Positions 62,201 through 64,000 of a stretch of DNA of 64,000 bases are shown one piece after another. Made by a program: the position numbers and the translations under genes. The notes under the pieces were generated by a model. The model did no database searches. It was not told where the DNA came from and saw only the letters and a list, made by a program, of their open reading frames with translations. Source of the stretch: Ostrinia nubilalis (Eukaryota; Arthropoda; Insecta; Lepidoptera; Crambidae); the NCBI RefSeq assembly GCF_963855985.1, contig NC_087096.1:15004001-15068000 (forward strand), written 5' to 3'. The first letter of the stretch is position 1. Each line of letters opens with the position of its first letter.

Positions 62201-64000
62201 AAAAACGGGTCTTTGATTCTTATAGATCGCGATGTCAGGATTCAGAATATTCAAAACAATCATAAATGCAGTAAGTGGTACTTACTGCGTTTATAAATTG
62301 TGCGGCAGCATTGTAAACCATGATTATGATTTCACGACAATCATGTAGGTAGTATCGGTAATTGGAAATTCGCAACACCCTATTGTCTTTCAATTTAATG
62401 ACAATCTAAGCAGTTAAGGCAAACCTAAGATCATAATAGCTGCACGAGGCTGAATTGTTTAGTCTAAACAGTCTAAGTTTACAAAATATCATCGTTTCGA
62501 TGTAACAAATTGTTATGTATATGGATAAATTCATCTTGGCCTCTAGAAAGCATTCCAGAAACAGACAATACAGGACAGAAACTCTACCAGGCTAATGCAG
62601 ATTTTATTTGGATTTCTTATAAAAAAACATGACATAGGTTCAAGGCTATAGATAAATGCGTCCGTATGAGATGCCGACTATTGCCGACACTGTGGTTGAT
62701 AAATCCACGAACACAGAACGTCACGTGTTCTGTGCACTTTCATGAACTAGCCCGAGTAGGTACTTTACTATCGACTAAATAAATCACGTAGAGCTGGTTA
62801 TTATAATCAATTCATCAACATCGAACGTGTTAAAAGCCCCGTCTATAAATACCAAAATAACAACTCAAACTACGGTAGCCGAACGGTGAAGGGGTCGGAC
62901 TAGCCGACTCGTGATCCGGGGAACGCGGGTTCAGTCCCAGACGCTCGACTATTGTGGTGAGCTCACTCGTGAACAAGCATATTTAGCTTAGTACAAGGGG
63001 CTAAAGATTATTAGTAATTTGTACAATAACAAATTAAACTCACAATTCCAACGATAGTAGCAACTCCAAATACACTCAGCATCCAAGCGCCGTGGGACTC
63101 AGAGTAGCCGCTCATGGTCATGAAAGTCGCAATGTAGAAGTAAGGCACGATGAACCAGATGAACAGCACCAGGGTGGACAGGTTCATCATCAGGAAGTGG
63201 AACTCAGTGAACATGTTGAAGTCGAACGTCTTGTTGATCATGTCGAGGAAACGGCGGCCCCAAGTCTAGAAGAAACGAATTATTAGACACCCTGGTAATT
63301 CTCAGTTGCCACAATAACAGTAAATCCATTACTTATACTTATTGTAATACGAAATTAACTCTTGTCTGTCTTTTCACCCTGAACCGATTTACATGAAAAG
63401 TATTTGCGAACTATTGAGGCACAAGGAAAACATAGAACAGTTTTTATCCCGGTTTTCAAAAGGGTAGCGGTAGTGAATTTCGGTTTGTCACAGAAGATAG
63501 TCTTTTTACTTAATGAATAAAAATTCAAAGGCAAATCCACAGTCAAAAGCTTGTCATTCATAAGTATTTGCTGAATGGCTCAATATTCATTCAAATAACA
63601 TTAAAATAGGGTGGTTCCGAAAATATTTACGACTATCGGTATTTTCTCTAATGGGAGGTAGTAAAGACGATAGCATATCAAACGAAACATAATGGCATCT
63701 TATGCAGTTATTGTGCTGTCTCCTGTATTTGTACCTAATTAACCGATAACGTTTTATCAGAATTGCAATTTGCGTTTGTTGTTTTATGTTTGACCTTGAT
63801 CATATCACATCTCTGCTAATAATTTCAATAACCTCTATATTTAGATTTGAAATAAGACCTGAATATCGATTTTCTCTGATAAGTTTATAAAGTGTTCAAG
63901 AAATTAAAAACATTCATACCTTTTCTTCTTGATCTTCCATAGACCACATAGAATTCCTGTAAATATCAGGACACGACGAAGCTCGCAGTTTGTATTTGGC
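56043..64000 (-). CDS. Monocarboxylate transporter-like protein (SLC16 family), C-terminal half
   Basis: Four exons, 63920-64000 (continues beyond the window), 63044-63265, 57891-58200 and 56043-56233, give 267 residues in one frame with GT-AG junctions (phases 0, 0, 1). The loop ASSCPDIYRNSM matches insect SLC16 proteins. Six membrane segments follow, as expected for TM7-12: STLVLFIWFIVPYFYIATFM, WMLSVFGVATIVGIVGL, TYALCLIVCGITILMFPI, FYILALNAVMFGLMFSS, LVLLSQGVGHLIGPPMAG and FYVSGIWVIISGLLVGVI. GPPMAGALRDSTGYWDAAFYVSG is the usual end of TM11-TM12. It should move a monocarboxylate or related solute across a membrane with protons; the substrate cannot be told. The N-terminal half lies to the right. 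Confidence 0.92.
56365..56530 (-). mobile_element. LINE 3'-end fragment, CAT tail
   Basis: catcatttcagccataggacgtcc through gcggcctgcgcc to gaggtcgtcggtccatc, in the last transporter intron. Confidence 0.65.
57120..57480. repeat. SINE piece and two-copy repeat (gtcgttttatt...ccttccagctccatcat)
   Basis: 57120-57200 matches the SINE body. Then ccaaacttgatgcgattgtgtcgttttattgcg...ccttccagctccatcat (57213-57267) recurs as ccaaattcgatgcatttaagtcgttttattata...ccttccagctccatcat (57330-57386), period about 120 bp. Confidence 0.55.
57891..58200 (-). CDS. SLC16-like exon with TM9-TM11
   Basis: 310 bases, VGLGWMGDLPWVNVTKTYA to GVGHLIGPPMA plus one base; acceptor atattttcag, donor gtgagt. It encodes GIVGLGWMGD (end of TM8) through TM11. 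Confidence 0.94.
58220..58550 (+). mobile_element. LINE 3'-end retroposon, GAACGAAC tail
   Basis: gtgatcgaatcaaaaatgagg (related to 9700-9730) through aagtggcagtgggcggggtacat to gaaatgaacgaacgaac. It is the longest + copy of this family and lies in the transporter intron just beside the exon at 57891-58200. Confidence 0.7.
59206..60390. mobile_element. Nested 1.2-kb element with ~38-bp inverted ends
   Basis: CGTCAGTTGCAGGTTCACTT...GTAACTGACAAAATAC at the left is mirrored by GTATTTTGTCAGTTAC...AAGTGAACCTGCAACTGACG at the right. Inside, gttacacc/gttacact motifs recur (about 59410, 59445, 60200). It lies in the CATT-flanked transposon. The target duplication is unclear. Confidence 0.75.
60663..61840 (-). 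pseudogene. RTE-like LINE 3' fragment, degenerate, GTTCGTTC tail
   Basis: The tail cggtcgttcgtttcagcc (60663) starts the reverse complement of the GAACGAAC family. Upstream minus frames keep VRIGHNVSPSPGSGLQLQRGVRQGDV, RT motif GVRQGD. Further up, ctcagccgttattccatcatcgcccggtgcctt is the inverse of the NKAPGDDGI segment. It is frameshifted throughout. Confidence 0.75.
62872..63024 (+). mobile_element. tRNA-derived SINE abutting a transporter splice donor
   Basis: It opens with acggtagccgaacggtgaagg (box-A-like) and has gcgggttcagtccc (box-B-like) about 45 bases on. The target duplication is AATAACAACTCAAACT (62856-62871) / AATAACAAATTAAACT (63025-63040), 14 of 16 identical. The right copy overlaps the donor of exon 63044-63265. 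Confidence 0.75.
63044..63265 (-). CDS. SLC16-like exon with TM7-TM8
   Basis: 74 codons from acceptor gtttcttctag, TWGRRFLDMINKTFDFNMF to VATIVGI, donor gtgagt at 63038-63043. The donor overlaps the edge of a SINE target duplication. Confidence 0.93.
63355..63570 (+). mobile_element. Diverged Helitron-like element
   Basis: Read on the minus strand it contains ctgtgacaaaccgaaattcac, aaaaccgggataaaaactgttc, taaatcggttcagg and agacagacaag in the same order as 38762-38985. Confidence 0.55.
63920..64000 (-). CDS. SLC16-like exon (partial, runs off right edge)
   Basis: 27 codons, AKYKLRASSCPDIYRNSMW to MEDQEEK, donor gtatga at 63914-63919, phase 0. This is the end of the central cytoplasmic loop. 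Confidence 0.85.

Larger units (their letters stand above)
58832..62308. mobile_element. 3.5-kb non-autonomous DNA transposon with 30-bp inverted ends and CATT duplication
   Basis: Ends starting CTGCCGCACAATTTATAAAC are perfectly inverted for 30 bases. They are flanked by CATT (58828-58831, 62309-62312). The motif TTACTGCGTTTAT and variants recur in both orientations near 58850, 59098, 59118, 60408, 60466, 60495, 61873, 61893, 62040, 62153, 62268 and 62283. A separate foldback element (59206-60390) and a LINE fragment (60663-61840) are nested inside. No transposase is recognised. Confidence 0.87.

Noticed and set aside
62872..62960. Functional tRNA gene
   Set aside because: Box-like sequences are present, but no full cloverleaf could be drawn and the body continues into a SINE with target duplications.

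Overview
The window looks like lepidopteran (moth or butterfly) nuclear DNA. It is AT-rich, has split genes with canonical GT-AG introns, and is packed with repeats typical of Lepidoptera: Helitron-like units ending in CTAG, retroposon 3' ends with GAACGAAC or GATGAT tails, tRNA-derived SINEs and many MITEs. There is no sign of bacterial or viral organisation.

Three host genes are present, all on the minus strand. (1) Exons 1-4 of mitochondrial 3-hydroxyisobutyrate dehydrogenase lie at 35753-35872, 15686-15868, 3332-3449 and 1075-1285; the C-terminal exons lie beyond the left edge. Introns 1 and 2 are 19.9 and 12.2 kb and are full of transposons. (2) A complete hexosaminidase D-like GH20 gene of 11 coding exons (43206-52544, 476 codons) includes a first exon with only 20 coding bases. 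(3) The C-terminal half of an SLC16-type monocarboxylate transporter occupies 56043-64000 (four exons, 267 residues seen); its 5' half is beyond the right edge. Exon phases agree at every junction of all three genes. Valine breakdown, lysosome-independent hexosaminidase activity and monocarboxylate transport have no obvious common pathway, so the neighbourhood need not be functional.

Mobile DNA: a CR1-like LINE at about 16.4-21.6 kb has both ORFs open (PHD-finger ORF1; endonuclease-RT ORF2). A full-length RTE LINE (28089-33973) has a 13-bp target duplication and was split by a 2.5-kb DNA transposon that made a 4-bp duplication; removing the insert restores the RTE frame. A Jockey-like LINE (22981-24275) has one stop codon. 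Non-autonomous DNA elements with readable ends include three hAT-like insertions with perfect 8-bp duplications (4048-14504, 6646-7744, 49045-49904), a piggyBac-like insertion at TTAA (12139-13082), an element with 30-bp terminal inverted repeats and a CATT duplication (58832-62308), and two large foldback elements sharing the end TAGTCCAGTCA (6513-8688, 53109-54548). Several carry clusters of a private short motif near their ends.

Two of the host genes contain local exon duplications broken by stop codons: the 3' part of Hibadh exon 4 (two extra copies) and the last Hexd exon (one extra copy). One isolated, coding-like, cysteine-rich plus-strand exon lies at 26632-26748 in Hibadh intron 1; its gene was not identified. 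All boundaries were read by eye; no database search was run.
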